A stretch of DNA of 64,000 nt from Massilia aquatica (lineage in GTDB: Bacteria; Pseudomonadota; Gammaproteobacteria; Burkholderiales; Burkholderiaceae_D), in assembly GCF_011682045.1 (NCBI RefSeq), contig NZ_VVIW01000009.1, positions 1 to 64,000 of the forward strand, in the 5' to 3' direction. The translations under genes and the position numbers were made by a program. Positions within the stretch are counted from its first letter, which is position 1. Each line of letters starts with the position of its first letter. Positions 43,440 through 52,163 of the stretch are shown here, one piece after another. Under the pieces are notes generated by a model that saw only the letters and a program-made list of their open reading frames with translations, made no database searches and was not told the origin of the DNA.

Positions 43440-44761
43440 ACCGCGCGCAGCACCAGCCGCGCTTCCAGCCCGCCGCCGGGCCGGTTGTGCAGGCTCAAGC
43501 CGCCGTCGAGCGTGAGCGCCAGCTGGCGCGCAATGGCTAGTCCCAGGCCGGTGCCGCCGGTGTCGCGGTTGCGCGAGCTCTCCAAGCGGTAGAACGGCTC
43601 GAAGACCTGTTCCAGCGCCGCCTCGGGAATGCCCGAGCCGCGGTCGAGCACCCGGATCGTGATGGCGTCCGGCCCTGCGCGTTCCATCACGATATGCACC
43701 TCGCCGGCGTATTTCAAGCCGTTGTCGACCAGGTTGTTGACGACGCGGCGCAAGGCGCCGGGACGCGTGCAGAACGGCGCGCTGCCCGCGCTGGCATAGG
43801 CCACGTCGGCGCCGCTGTCGCGGTAGTCGAGCGCCATGGCGTCGAGCAGGTCGTTGGGGTCGATCGCGCGCGCAGGTTCCAGCTGGCCGTGCATGGTGCG
43901 CGCGTAACCGATTCCCTGGCGCGCCAGGTCTTCGAGGTGCTGCAGATCGTCGATCAGGCGTTGCTGCTGCGGCGACTCGTCCATCAGGTCGACGCGCAGG
44001 CGCATGCGCGTGATCGGCGTTTGCAAGTCGTGCGAGATCGCCGCCAGGATGCGCAGCCGTTCGTCGACGTAGGCGGCAATGCGCTGCTGCATGGCGTTGA
44101 AGGCGCGCGCGGCCGCCACCACTTCGGACGGGCCTTGTTCGGGCATGCGCACCGGGCGCAGGTCGGGTCCGAGCGCGTCGGCCGCCTGCGCCAGGGTGCG
44201 CAAGGGACGGATGGCCAGCCGCACCGCCAGCCAGCAGGCCAGCGCCACCAGCGCCAGCTGCGCCGCCAGCATCCAGGGCAGCCGCTCCGACAGCGGCAAG
44301 CCGCGGCGCGGGCGGAAGTCGACCGTCAGCGGCTGCCCGTCAGCCAGCGGCACGTGCACCTGGAAGCGTTCGGCGTCGCCGGCGACCGCGTTGGCGGTAA
44401 ACGCATGGCCGGGCGTGAGCGCGCGCCTGACCGAAGCGAGCAGGCGCAGCGAATGCGGCGCCGTCACCGGCGGGCCGGCCTGGCCGGCGTCGAGCGCGTA
44501 GCGGTAGCCGCCACGCTGGAGGCGCGGCAGCCAGGCCGCGCGCTCGTCGTGCGGCAAGCGGTCGAGCAGGGCGACAGCGGTGCGCAGGTCGACTTCGACA
44601 TAATCGATCATCGCGCCCATGCTGGCGTCGTTGCGCTCGTCGATGGTCAGCATGGTGGAGAGAAACTGGGCCGCCGCCAGCCCGGCCAGCAAAATCAGGG
44701 TCAGGCGCGCGAACAGGCTGGCCGGCGCCAGCGATCGCAGGCGCGCGGCGAGGCGCTTCAC
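43418..44761 (-). CDS. EnvZ-type sensor histidine kinase
   Basis: The 447-residue kinase starts at a GTG that overlaps the stop of the regulator gene (GTGA). It has two membrane helices (about 17-37 and 160-185) around a periplasmic domain of about 120 residues, then HAMP (about 187-240). The HisKA His is in ILAAISHDLQTPITRMR. ATPase boxes are NLVDNGLKYAG, DRGSGIP and GGTGLGLAIARQ. It is co-translated with its OmpR-type regulator, so the two form a pair. The signal is unknown; the nearby thioredoxin-like and cupin genes make envelope redox stress a possible one. Confidence 0.92.
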   Translation of the reverse strand: MKRLAARLRSLAPASLFARLTLILLAGLAAAQFLSTMLTIDERNDASMGAMIDYVEVDLRTAVALLDRLPHDERAAWLPRLQRGGYRYALDAGQAGPPVTAPHSLRLLASVRRALTPGHAFTANAVAGDAERFQVHVPLADGQPLTVDFRPRRGLPLSERLPWMLAAQLALVALACWLAVRLAIRPLRTLAQAADALGPDLRPVRMPEQGPSEVVAAARAFNAMQQRIAAYVDERLRILAAISHDLQTPITRMRLRVDLMDESPQQQRLIDDLQHLEDLARQGIGYARTMHGQLEPARAIDPNDLLDAMALDYRDSGADVAYASAGSAPFCTRPGALRRVVNNLVDNGLKYAGEVHIVMERAGPDAITIRVLDRGSGIPEAALEQVFEPFYRLESSRNRDTGGTGLGLAIARQLALTLDGGLSLHNRPGGGLEARLVLRAVQPKVNA

Positions 44762-45498
44762 GCAGCACCCGCCAGTGGCGTGACGGGGCACGACAGCACA
44801 TAGCCTTCGCTGCGCAGCGTCTTGATGTAGCGCGGCTCGCGCGGGTCGTCGCGCAGGCGCTGGCGCAGGCGGCTGACCAGGATGTCGATCGAGCGGTCGA
44901 AGGCCTGCGCATCGTGGCCATGGGTCAGTTCCAGCAACTGATCGCGCGTGAGCACCCGTTGCGGATGGTCGAGGAAGACCCGCAGCAGCCGGTATTCGGC
45001 GCTGCTCAGCGCGACCGCGACATCGTCTTCGGCCAGCAGATGGCGCGCCACCAGGTCGAGGCGCCAGGCGCCGAAGCCGATCAGGGACGCCGTTTCGGTC
45101 GCCTGCATGTTGGGCGGCAGCATGCGCGTGCGGCGCAGCACGGCGCGGATGCGCGCCAGCAGCTCGCGCGCCGCGAACGGCTTGGACATATAGTCGTCGG
45201 CGCCCAGTTCCAGGCCGACCACGCGGTCGGTTTCATCGTCGCGCGCGGTGAGCATCAGGATCGGAATGGCGCGCTGCTTGCCGGAGCGGATCTCGCGGCA
45301 CAGGGCCAGCCCGTCGTCGCCGGGCAGCATGATGTCGAGCACGATGACATCCGGCGTGGCCCGTTGCAGCGCCGCGCGCATGGCGCGGCCGTCTTCCACC
45401 GCGGTGCAGTGCAGGCCCTGCTTTTCAAGGTAGGCCGTGACCAGTTCACGGATGTCGCGGTCGTCGTCGACGATCAGTACATGATCGATGTCTGCCAA
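44758..45498 (-). CDS. OmpR-family response regulator
   Basis: The 246-residue protein has a receiver domain (DDD at 11-13, phospho-Asp in VIVLDIMLPGDDG, Lys in YMSKPFAARELLARI) and a winged-helix DNA-binding domain (about 140-240; LSSAEYRLLRVFLDHP, RSIDILVSRLRQRL, RYIKTLRSEGYVL). The start codon is TTG at 45498, with GGAG 7 bases upstream. It overlaps the kinase gene by 4 bp. The pair is probably transcribed from the short gap 45499-45583, separate from the acetolactate decarboxylase gene. Confidence 0.92.
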   Translation of the reverse strand: MADIDHVLIVDDDRDIRELVTAYLEKQGLHCTAVEDGRAMRAALQRATPDVIVLDIMLPGDDGLALCREIRSGKQRAIPILMLTARDDETDRVVGLELGADDYMSKPFAARELLARIRAVLRRTRMLPPNMQATETASLIGFGAWRLDLVARHLLAEDDVAVALSSAEYRLLRVFLDHPQRVLTRDQLLELTHGHDAQAFDRSIDILVSRLRQRLRDDPREPRYIKTLRSEGYVLSCPVTPLAGAA

Positions 45499-45583
45499 GG
45501 TAGGTCTCCAGTGCGCGTGTTAGCAGGCCCGTATTCTACATTGGAGACCCGGAACAATTTTTGCGCCTGGCGCGATGCCCCGT

Positions 45584-46540
45584 TCAGGGCTTGGGATTGC
45601 CGTCCTGGGCTTTGTCCTGGGATTTGTCCTGGGCTTTATCGTTTTTATCATGCTGCGCGCTCTCGACCTTGCGCAGTTCGGCGGCGCGGTCCTTGTCCTG
45701 GTCGGCCCTGGCAAAATCGTCGTTGAGCGGCAGCTCCACTTCCAGCCGGCGCACCTGGGCCAGCCGCAGCACGCCGCGTTCCAGCGCCGTGCCCAGCACA
45801 TGTCCGCCGAAGCTGCGGTCGTCCGAGATGAAGTGCCAGTGGTAGCCCGGCACGCTGATGCCCTTACTCAGGCTCGGGCTGCGGATGCCGACCAGGGTGC
45901 CCGCCACCGCATCGCGCGCGAACACGTTCTGCGACTTAGACACCTCGGCCAGTGGCCGGTACGGCCGTACCTGGGCGGGAATGGCGCGCGTGGAGATGCC
46001 GGTAAAGCGGCCCTTGATCTCGATCGCGTAAAACATGTTCTTGTTACCGAGCTGCTGGTCGGCCAGCGCTTCGAGCGCTGGCAGGCTGGCGGCCGCGCCC
46101 AGCGCCACGCTGCGGGTCGGCGCGAACGGCAGCACGTAGGCCAGCGGCGTGCGGTCCGTCGGCGCGGCGATGCGCACCGAGCCGTCGGCGCGCACGTGAT
46201 AGAACCTGCCCTCGTGGGCCACCAGTTCGCCATCGAGACCGTTGTAGGTGCCGATCCCGAAGTCGCCCCTGGCACTGAGCTGGCCGATGGTCAGTTCGCC
46301 CTCGTACACGCCGGCCAGCAGCGCGTCGATGGTCGAGTACACGTACAGGGCCGGTTCCTGCGCGGCGCCGGCCAGGCTGGCGGCGCCCAGTACCAGGCCC
46401 GCTACCCAGCGGCGGCATGACAGTGCGGAAGGTATGGCAATCTCCTTGGTCGATGAGGGCCGTGCGGCGCTCCTGCCTGTATTAGATGCCGGCCGCCCCG
46501 GGGAAGCAAGCTTCGCCACCCGCCGGCATGCCAGCCGCAT
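45584..46540 (-). CDS. Acetolactate decarboxylase, apparently exported
   Basis: The protein matches the AlsD/BudA family, which converts 2-acetolactate to acetoin: VYSTIDALLAGVYEGELTIG, FGIGTYNGLDGELVAHEG, NMFYAIEIKGRFTGIS. The zinc ligands are the three His of PGYHWHFISDDRSFGGHVL. A hydrophobic signal-like segment (WVAGLVLGAASLAGAA) precedes the domain, and the last 25 residues are a charged repeat-like tail (AQDKSQDKAQD). The start is uncertain. The longest frame begins at the ATG at 46540, but the AAGGAG at about 46443 and the signal segment suggest a shorter form starting near 46435 with a non-standard codon. No acetolactate synthase gene is adjacent. Confidence 0.85.
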   Translation of the reverse strand: MRLACRRVAKLASPGRPASNTGRSAARPSSTKEIAIPSALSCRRWVAGLVLGAASLAGAAQEPALYVYSTIDALLAGVYEGELTIGQLSARGDFGIGTYNGLDGELVAHEGRFYHVRADGSVRIAAPTDRTPLAYVLPFAPTRSVALGAAASLPALEALADQQLGNKNMFYAIEIKGRFTGISTRAIPAQVRPYRPLAEVSKSQNVFARDAVAGTLVGIRSPSLSKGISVPGYHWHFISDDRSFGGHVLGTALERGVLRLAQVRRLEVELPLNDDFARADQDKDRAAELRKVESAQHDKNDKAQDKSQDKAQDGNPKP

Positions 46541-46555
46541 GCACGCGTGCCCCTT

Positions 46556-48031
46556 TCACAACACTTTACCGGCGGCGCGCCCGCGCAGATAGCGCCGCAG
46601 CGCTTCGCTCGGGGTCTTGAGCGCGGCGGCGCAGCGCCCGGCGTCGCCGCCGTGGGCGGCCAGCGCCGCCTCGATTTCGGCCGGCGCAATCTGGCCGATC
46701 TGGCGGATGGCCGGATGCGCTTCCATCAGCTTGTACATCGACGGGCGCGACACGCCCAGCGCCAGCGCCGCGTTGCGGATCAGCCAACCGTTCGCTTCCA
46801 GCGCGTCGAGCACCGCCTGCGGCGACAGCTTGTTGGGCCGGGTGCGCGCCGGCCGGCCCGCCACGCCCGGCATCAGCGCGTCGACATCGAGCGGCTGGCC
46901 GGCCTGGACGGCGCTCATGGCGCGCTGCACCACGCTTCCGAGCTGGCGCACATTGCCCGGCCAGTCGTGGTTGCACAACTGGCTCATGAACGCGACCGGC
47001 AGTTCGGGCGTGCAGCCGGTGCGCGCGCTCCAGGACTGCATGAAATGCAGCGCCAGCACGCCGATATCGCAGCGCCGTTCGCGCAGCGGCGGCAGGTACA
47101 CCACCAGCGCTTCCAGGCGGCGCAGCAAGGCCTGGTTGAAGCTGCCGTCATGCAGGTCATGGTCGCTGGCGCCGATCAGGCGCGCCTTCGCCGCTTCTTT
47201 CATGCGCGCGCCGGACGGACGGTACTCGCCCGTTTGCAGTACGCGCCGCAGCATCGCCTGCACCACCGGCGGCGCAAAGCCGATTTTATCGAGGAAGACG
47301 ATGCCGTCACGCGCCTGCGCGAAGGCGCCGGAGCCGGCGCCGAACAGCTCGGCCTCGGCCAGCGCCGCGCCGACGGTCGCCATGTTCACCGTCACCATCG
47401 GGCTGCGGCAGCGCGCGCTGGCCTGGTGGATCGCCTGCGCCGCCAGTTCCTTGCCGCTGCCGGCTTCACCGAGCAGCAGCACCGGCAGGTCGGTCGCGGC
47501 CACCTGGCGGATCAACTCGCGCACGCGGATCGCGGCGCCGCTGACCCCGACCAGCGAGCCGATCGCGCTCGGCTGCGGCAGGCGGTCCATCCAGTGCACG
47601 CACAGCAGCACCACGCCACCGAGGCCGATCACCAGGCCGGCATCGACCTGTTCGGGCGTGCAGCGCGTCTCGGGGGCGGCCAGCATGGCGCCGTTCAGTT
47701 CCACCCGCATGCGGCTTTGCGGCAGCAGCAGGCTCACGCCATCGTCGCGATGGCGGCGCAGGCGCAGCGAATCGCGCGCGATGCGGCGGTGATCGAGCGG
47801 CGCGCAGTCGCCCGCCACAGCGGCGAACAGCGGCGCGAAGCGGTTCACCGCAATGTCGGCCGCGCGCGTGGGGGCGATGAACTGCTCGCCGATGCGCGCA
47901 GGCTCGGGATGCCACAGGATGGTCAGCGCCAGCATCTGGGCGGCGCGTCCGGACGGCACCGGTACCGGCGAGGCCAGGGTGTTTTCGGCGTCGAGCAGGG
48001 ACAAAGGTGCGTGCTTCAAGGGCGCCTGCAT
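46556..48031 (-). CDS. Degenerate sigma-54-activator-like AAA+ regulator
   Basis: The 491-residue product has an FHA-like N-terminal part (about 20-180), an AAA+ domain (about 195-420) and a C-terminal Fis-type helix-turn-helix (about 430-480; RNAALALGVSRPSMYKLME). Walker A (GEAGSGKE) is intact. Walker B reads IVFLDKIGF where activators have LFLDEIGE, so the catalytic Glu is Lys. The GAFTGA loop that touches sigma-54 reads GAFAQA. It is therefore unlikely to activate sigma-54 promoters by ATP hydrolysis and may act as a repressor or sigma-70 regulator. It starts one base after the kdpE stop, so it may be expressed with the kdp genes. Confidence 0.88.
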   Translation of the reverse strand: MQAPLKHAPLSLLDAENTLASPVPVPSGRAAQMLALTILWHPEPARIGEQFIAPTRAADIAVNRFAPLFAAVAGDCAPLDHRRIARDSLRLRRHRDDGVSLLLPQSRMRVELNGAMLAAPETRCTPEQVDAGLVIGLGGVVLLCVHWMDRLPQPSAIGSLVGVSGAAIRVRELIRQVAATDLPVLLLGEAGSGKELAAQAIHQASARCRSPMVTVNMATVGAALAEAELFGAGSGAFAQARDGIVFLDKIGFAPPVVQAMLRRVLQTGEYRPSGARMKEAAKARLIGASDHDLHDGSFNQALLRRLEALVVYLPPLRERRCDIGVLALHFMQSWSARTGCTPELPVAFMSQLCNHDWPGNVRQLGSVVQRAMSAVQAGQPLDVDALMPGVAGRPARTRPNKLSPQAVLDALEANGWLIRNAALALGVSRPSMYKLMEAHPAIRQIGQIAPAEIEAALAAHGGDAGRCAAALKTPSEALRRYLRGRAAGKVL

Positions 48032-48032
48032 G

Positions 48033-48731
48033 TCAGTCCTGCGCCAGCAGGCGGTAGCCGACGCCGGTTTCGGTGAGCAGGTAGCGCGGCTGCGCCGGGT
48101 CGTCTTCGAGCTTGTGGCGCAGGTGGCCCATGTAGATGCGCAGGTAGTGGCCATCTTCGGCGTGCGACGGCCCCCACACCTCGCGCAGCAATTGCGGATT
48201 GGTGACCACGCGCCCGGCATTGGCAACGATCACCGACAGCAGGCGAAACTCGGTCGGGGTCAGGTGCACGTGGCAGCCGGCGCGGGTGATGCGGCGCGCC
48301 TGCAAGTCCACGCACACGTCGCCGAAGCGCACCAGCGCGGCGGGACTGGCGCCCGGCTGGCGCTGGCGGCGCAAGGTGGCGCGCACCCTTGCCTGCAATT
48401 CGCCCACACCGAACGGCTTGGTCAGGTAGTCGTCGGCGCCGGCGTCGAGCGCGCGGATCTTGTCGGCCTCGCCCACCCGCGCCGACAGCACAATCACCGG
48501 CACCGACGACCAGCGGCGCAGGTCGGCGATGAAGGCGATGCCGTCGCCGTCGGGCAGGCCCAGGTCGAGCACCACCAGGTCGGGCGTGCGGGTGCCGGCG
48601 TCGATCAGGCCGCGCTGCATGGTGGCCGCCTCGAACACCACCCAGCCCTCATCTTCGAGCGCGGCGCGCACAAAGCGGCGGATCTGCGGCTCGTCTTCGA
48701 CCAGCAGGGCGGTGGGGGCGGGATCAGTCAT
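48033..48731 (-). CDS. kdpE: KdpE response regulator of potassium transport
   Basis: The 232-residue OmpR-family regulator has a receiver domain (EDE at 12-14, LVVLDLGLPDGDG, YLTKPFGVGELQARVR) and a winged helix (LTPTEFRLLSVIVAN, RIYMGHLRHKLEDDP, GVGYRLL). Position after kdpD, with an 8-bp overlap, and similarity identify it as KdpE. It activates kdpFABC when potassium is low. Candidate operator repeats lie upstream of the kdp operon and of the TorF-type porin gene. Confidence 0.95.
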   Translation of the reverse strand: MTDPAPTALLVEDEPQIRRFVRAALEDEGWVVFEAATMQRGLIDAGTRTPDLVVLDLGLPDGDGIAFIADLRRWSSVPVIVLSARVGEADKIRALDAGADDYLTKPFGVGELQARVRATLRRQRQPGASPAALVRFGDVCVDLQARRITRAGCHVHLTPTEFRLLSVIVANAGRVVTNPQLLREVWGPSHAEDGHYLRIYMGHLRHKLEDDPAQPRYLLTETGVGYRLLAQD

Positions 48732-51426
48732 CGGGCAAGTCGGGGCTTTCTGGTTCTGGGCCGGGCGGTGGGGTTCCGAGCGGCAGTGTCATTACAAGGG
48801 CCGCGCCGCCGGTGGGCGACGCGCCAGCCTCGATTTTACCGCCATGTGCCTCAATGATCGCGCGACAGATCGCCAGCCCCAGTCCCACGCCCGGTTTGGC
48901 CGACTCGCGCTCGCCGCGCGCGAACTTCTCGAACAGCGTTTCGGCGCGCCCGGGCGGGAAGCCCGGGCCGTCGTCGCAGACGCTCATTTGCAGCCAGGCG
49001 CCATGGCGCGCGCCGCCGATCACGATGGTCGAACCGGGCGGCGTGTACTTGGCCGCGTTCTCCAGCAGGTTGTACAGGACCCGTTCAATCAGCACCGCGT
49101 CGAAGCGCACCAGCGGCAGGCCGGGCGCCAGTTCGGTGCGCACCACATGTGCGCGTAGCGGCGCGGCGCAGGCGCGCGAGGCGCTGCCGACCACTTCTTC
49201 GAGCGGCTGCCACTGCATGTTGAAGGTGATCTGGCCGCTCTGGATGCGCGCCATCTCCAGCAGGTTGGCCACCAGGGCGCTCATGCGCAGCGCTTCCTCG
49301 TGCAGGATGGCGGCCATCTCGCGCTGCGGCGCGGCCAGCGCGGGGGTGGAGGTGGCCAGCGATTCCGACAGGCCGACCAGTAGCGTCAATGGCGTGCGCA
49401 GGTCGTGCGAGAGCGCCGCCAGCAGGGAATTGCGCAGGCGTTCGGACTCCATGTCGACCAGCGCGTCCTGCGCCACCTCGATGTAGTGCACCCGCTCGAG
49501 CGCAATGGCGGCCAGCGCGGCGAAGGTGTCGAGCTGCTGGCGCTGCTCGGGTATGAGTATCGAGCGCTGCTGCTCGGGGGCGATCGCCAGCACTCCGCGC
49601 GTGCGCATGGGGGCCACCAGCGGCAGGTAGAACAGCGGGCTGGCCGGCAAAGTGCCGGTGCCCAGGCCCGCGCCCTGCGCATGGTCGAAGGCCCACTGGG
49701 CCACGCCCAGGTCGGCCGTGGTGCCTGGTGGCGCTTGCAGGCGGCCGTCGGCGTCGGGCACCAGCAGGGTGGCGGTCGCGCGGAAAGTGCGGGCGATGGC
49801 GTCCTTGGTGGTGTCGACGATCTGTTCGGTCTGGAGCGCGCCGGAGAGCTCGCGCGCGAATTCGTACAGGGCGCGCGAACGGCGCTCGCGGTGCGCCGCC
49901 ACGCGCGCCTGGAAGCGCAGGCCGGCGGTCAGGTGGCCGGTGATCAGGCCCACCGCCAGCATCACGCCGAAGGTGATCAGGTATTCCAGGTCCGAGACGT
50001 TGAAGGTGAAGCGCGGCGTGACGAAGAAAAAGTCGAAGAAGGCCACGCACAGGCAGGTGCACAGCACCGACGGCCCGCGCCCGAAGCGCACCGCCACCAG
50101 CAGCACCACCAGCAGGAACAGCATGGCGATGTTGGCCAGGTCGACGTAGCCGACCAGGGGCGCGAGCAGCAGCGCGGCGGCCAAGCTGGCCGCGCCCGAC
50201 CAGGCGTAGGATGCGGCGCGCCGCTTGCCGCTGTCGATGGCGAGGGTGACGGTGTTGGTTTCCGGCGCCGTCTCGGCCGCGCGCGGCTTGCCGGTGCCGA
50301 CTTCGATCAGGTCGATGTCCGGCGCGGCGGCGGCGATGCGGGAGCGCTGCGAACGGCGCCACGGCCAGGACGACTGCGCGCGCGCCAGCACCAGCTTCGA
50401 CATATTGTGGCCGCGCGCATAGTCGACCAGGGTGGCGCCGATGTCGCGCCCCGCCAGCACCGCCGTGGTGGCGCCCAATTCCTGCGCCAGGCGCAGCGTT
50501 TTCAGGGTCAGTTCGCGCCGCGCCGGCACGTTGCGCTGCAGGGCCGGCGTTTCAACGTACACGGCGTGCCAGTCGGCGCCCAGCTGGCCGGCCAGGCGCG
50601 CGGTGCTGCGCACCACATGCTCGGCGTCCGCGCGCGGCCCCACGCAGGCCAGCAGCGCGCCGCCGGTCTTCCAGACCGTGTCGATGGATTTTTCGATGCG
50701 GTAGGCGCGCACATCGTCCTCGACGCGGTCGGCGGTGCGGCGCAGGGCCAGCTCGCGCAGGGCGATCAGGTTCCCTTTGCGGAAGAAGTTTTTCGAGGCG
50801 CGTTCGGCCTGTTCCGGCTGATACACCTTGCCGCTGCGCAGGCGCGCCAGCAGTTCGTCGGCCGGCAGGTCCACCAGCACCACTTCATCGGCGTTGTCGA
50901 ACACCGTGTCTGGCACGGTTTCGGCCACGCGCACGCCGGTGATGCCGCCGACCACGTCGTTCAGGCTGTCCAGGTGCTGCACATTGACCGTGGTGAAGAC
51001 ATCGATGCCGGCCGCCAGCAGTTCCTCCACATCCTGCCAGCGCTTGGGGTGGCGCGAGCCGGGGGCGTTCGAGTGGGCCAGTTCGTCGACCAGGATCAGG
51101 GCCGGGGTGGCGGCCAGGGCGCCATCGAGGTCGAACTCCTGCAGCGTTTTGCCGCGATGCGACAAGGTGTTCTGCGCGAGGCGCTCCAGGCCATCGAGCA
51201 GGGCGGCGGTGTCGATGCGGCCGTGGGTTTCGAGCACGCCGACCAGCACCTTGACGCCGTCGGCGTGCAGCTTGCGCGCCGCCGCCAGCATGGCATAGGT
51301 CTTGCCGACGCCGGCCGAGGCGCCGAAGTAGATGCGCAGCTTGCCGCGCGCCGCCTTGCGTTCCTCGGTCTGGACCTGGGCCAGCAGGGCATCGGGATCG
51401 GGGCGTTGGATTTCAGTTGGGGACAT
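48724..51426 (-). CDS. kdpD: KdpD sensor histidine kinase
   Basis: The 900-residue protein starts at MSPTEIQRPDPDALL. It has the KdpD cytoplasmic N domain (GKLRIYFGASAGVGKTYAML with Walker A; ILVDELAHSNAPGSRHPKRW). A USP-like domain follows (about 250-370), then four membrane helices (about 405-500), GAF and the kinase core (His in LAALSHDLRTPLTLL, GVGLGLAICRAI). KdpD senses potassium limitation or turgor and phosphorylates KdpE. The frame extends upstream to 51489, but that part runs through the spacer after kdpC and has no ribosome site. Confidence 0.95.
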   Translation of the reverse strand: MSPTEIQRPDPDALLAQVQTEERKAARGKLRIYFGASAGVGKTYAMLAAARKLHADGVKVLVGVLETHGRIDTAALLDGLERLAQNTLSHRGKTLQEFDLDGALAATPALILVDELAHSNAPGSRHPKRWQDVEELLAAGIDVFTTVNVQHLDSLNDVVGGITGVRVAETVPDTVFDNADEVVLVDLPADELLARLRSGKVYQPEQAERASKNFFRKGNLIALRELALRRTADRVEDDVRAYRIEKSIDTVWKTGGALLACVGPRADAEHVVRSTARLAGQLGADWHAVYVETPALQRNVPARRELTLKTLRLAQELGATTAVLAGRDIGATLVDYARGHNMSKLVLARAQSSWPWRRSQRSRIAAAAPDIDLIEVGTGKPRAAETAPETNTVTLAIDSGKRRAASYAWSGAASLAAALLLAPLVGYVDLANIAMLFLLVVLLVAVRFGRGPSVLCTCLCVAFFDFFFVTPRFTFNVSDLEYLITFGVMLAVGLITGHLTAGLRFQARVAAHRERRSRALYEFARELSGALQTEQIVDTTKDAIARTFRATATLLVPDADGRLQAPPGTTADLGVAQWAFDHAQGAGLGTGTLPASPLFYLPLVAPMRTRGVLAIAPEQQRSILIPEQRQQLDTFAALAAIALERVHYIEVAQDALVDMESERLRNSLLAALSHDLRTPLTLLVGLSESLATSTPALAAPQREMAAILHEEALRMSALVANLLEMARIQSGQITFNMQWQPLEEVVGSASRACAAPLRAHVVRTELAPGLPLVRFDAVLIERVLYNLLENAAKYTPPGSTIVIGGARHGAWLQMSVCDDGPGFPPGRAETLFEKFARGERESAKPGVGLGLAICRAIIEAHGGKIEAGASPTGGAALVMTLPLGTPPPGPEPESPDLPDD

Positions 51427-51500
51427 GGCCGCCTTGGTTACGAACTTTACTGAGTATGACCAGCTTCGGCGTTTGGCGCCACACCGCAATCTTTTGCGCC

Positions 51501-51576
51501 GTCTCCCCCGCGCAGGCGGGGGCCCATAGCACCGCTGCTCTTGGGTGCTATAGCCCCCCGCCTGCGCGGGGGAGAC
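51501..51576. repeat. Long GC-rich inverted repeat (REP-like element) at the kdpC end
   Basis: Left arm 51501-51533 and right arm 51544-51576 are inverted copies of 33 bp (core CCCCCGCGCAGGCGGGGG) with about two mismatches and a 10-bp loop. The form is that of the dispersed palindromic repeats of many proteobacteria. It overlaps the last codons of kdpC and lies between kdpC and kdpD. It could act as an attenuator or mRNA stabiliser, which would set kdpFABC above kdpDE. No T-run follows, so it is not a typical terminator. Confidence 0.85.
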
Positions 51577-52150
51577 GGGACGACTCGGCGTCGAGCGCCA
51601 GGTTCAGCGCCAGCACATTCACGCGCGCCTCGCCGAACACGCCCAGCATCGGCACGATCGCGTGTTCCTTGATGATCGCCTCGACCCGCTCGCGCGGGAT
51701 CTTGCGCGCGCTCGCCACCCGGCCCGTCTGGTACTGCGCCGCCGCCAGGCTGATCTCGGGATCGAGCCCGCTGGCCGATGCCGTCACCAGGTCCACCGGC
51801 ACCAGCGCTGTATTGCCCGGGTCAAGCGCCCGCAGCGCGGCCAACCTGCCCTTGACCGCCTCCACCAGCGCCGGATTGAGCGGCCCCTGGTTCGAGCCCG
51901 AACTGCCAGCCGCATTGTTGGCCATCGGCCCGGTCGCCGACGGCCGGCCCCAGAAATATCCCGGCGACGAAAATGACTGCCCGATCAGGCGCGAGCCGAC
52001 CGTCTTGCCGTCCTGCGTCACCAGGCTGCCGCGCACCTGCTCCGGAAAAGCGACATAGCCGATCCCGGTCACCGCCAGCGGATAGAGTACGCCAACGGCC
52101 AGGGTCAGGGCGCCAAACAGCATGAGGGCGGGGCGAAAAGTGGTTTTCAT
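51548..52150 (-). CDS. kdpC: KdpC subunit of the potassium-transporting ATPase
   Basis: The 200-residue protein has one N-terminal membrane helix (about 8-30, LMLFGALTLAVGVLYPLAV) and the KdpC periplasmic blocks FWGRPSATGP, NPALVEAVKGRLAALRA, TASASGLDPEISLAAAQYQ and VNVLALNLALD. KdpC stabilises the KdpFABC complex and aids potassium binding. The last dozen residues (ESSRLPRAGGGL) are encoded by one arm of the inverted repeat and are not part of the family, so the natural C terminus was probably replaced by the repeat. It starts 13 bp after kdpB. Confidence 0.95.
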   Translation of the reverse strand: MKTTFRPALMLFGALTLAVGVLYPLAVTGIGYVAFPEQVRGSLVTQDGKTVGSRLIGQSFSSPGYFWGRPSATGPMANNAAGSSGSNQGPLNPALVEAVKGRLAALRALDPGNTALVPVDLVTASASGLDPEISLAAAQYQTGRVASARKIPRERVEAIIKEHAIVPMLGVFGEARVNVLALNLALDAESSRLPRAGGGL

Positions 52151-52163
52151 GAGAATGTCCTTT

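Noticed and set aside
51501-51576. Hairpin considered as a rho-independent terminator
   Set aside because: No T-run follows on either strand, and the near-identical long arms fit a dispersed palindromic repeat better.
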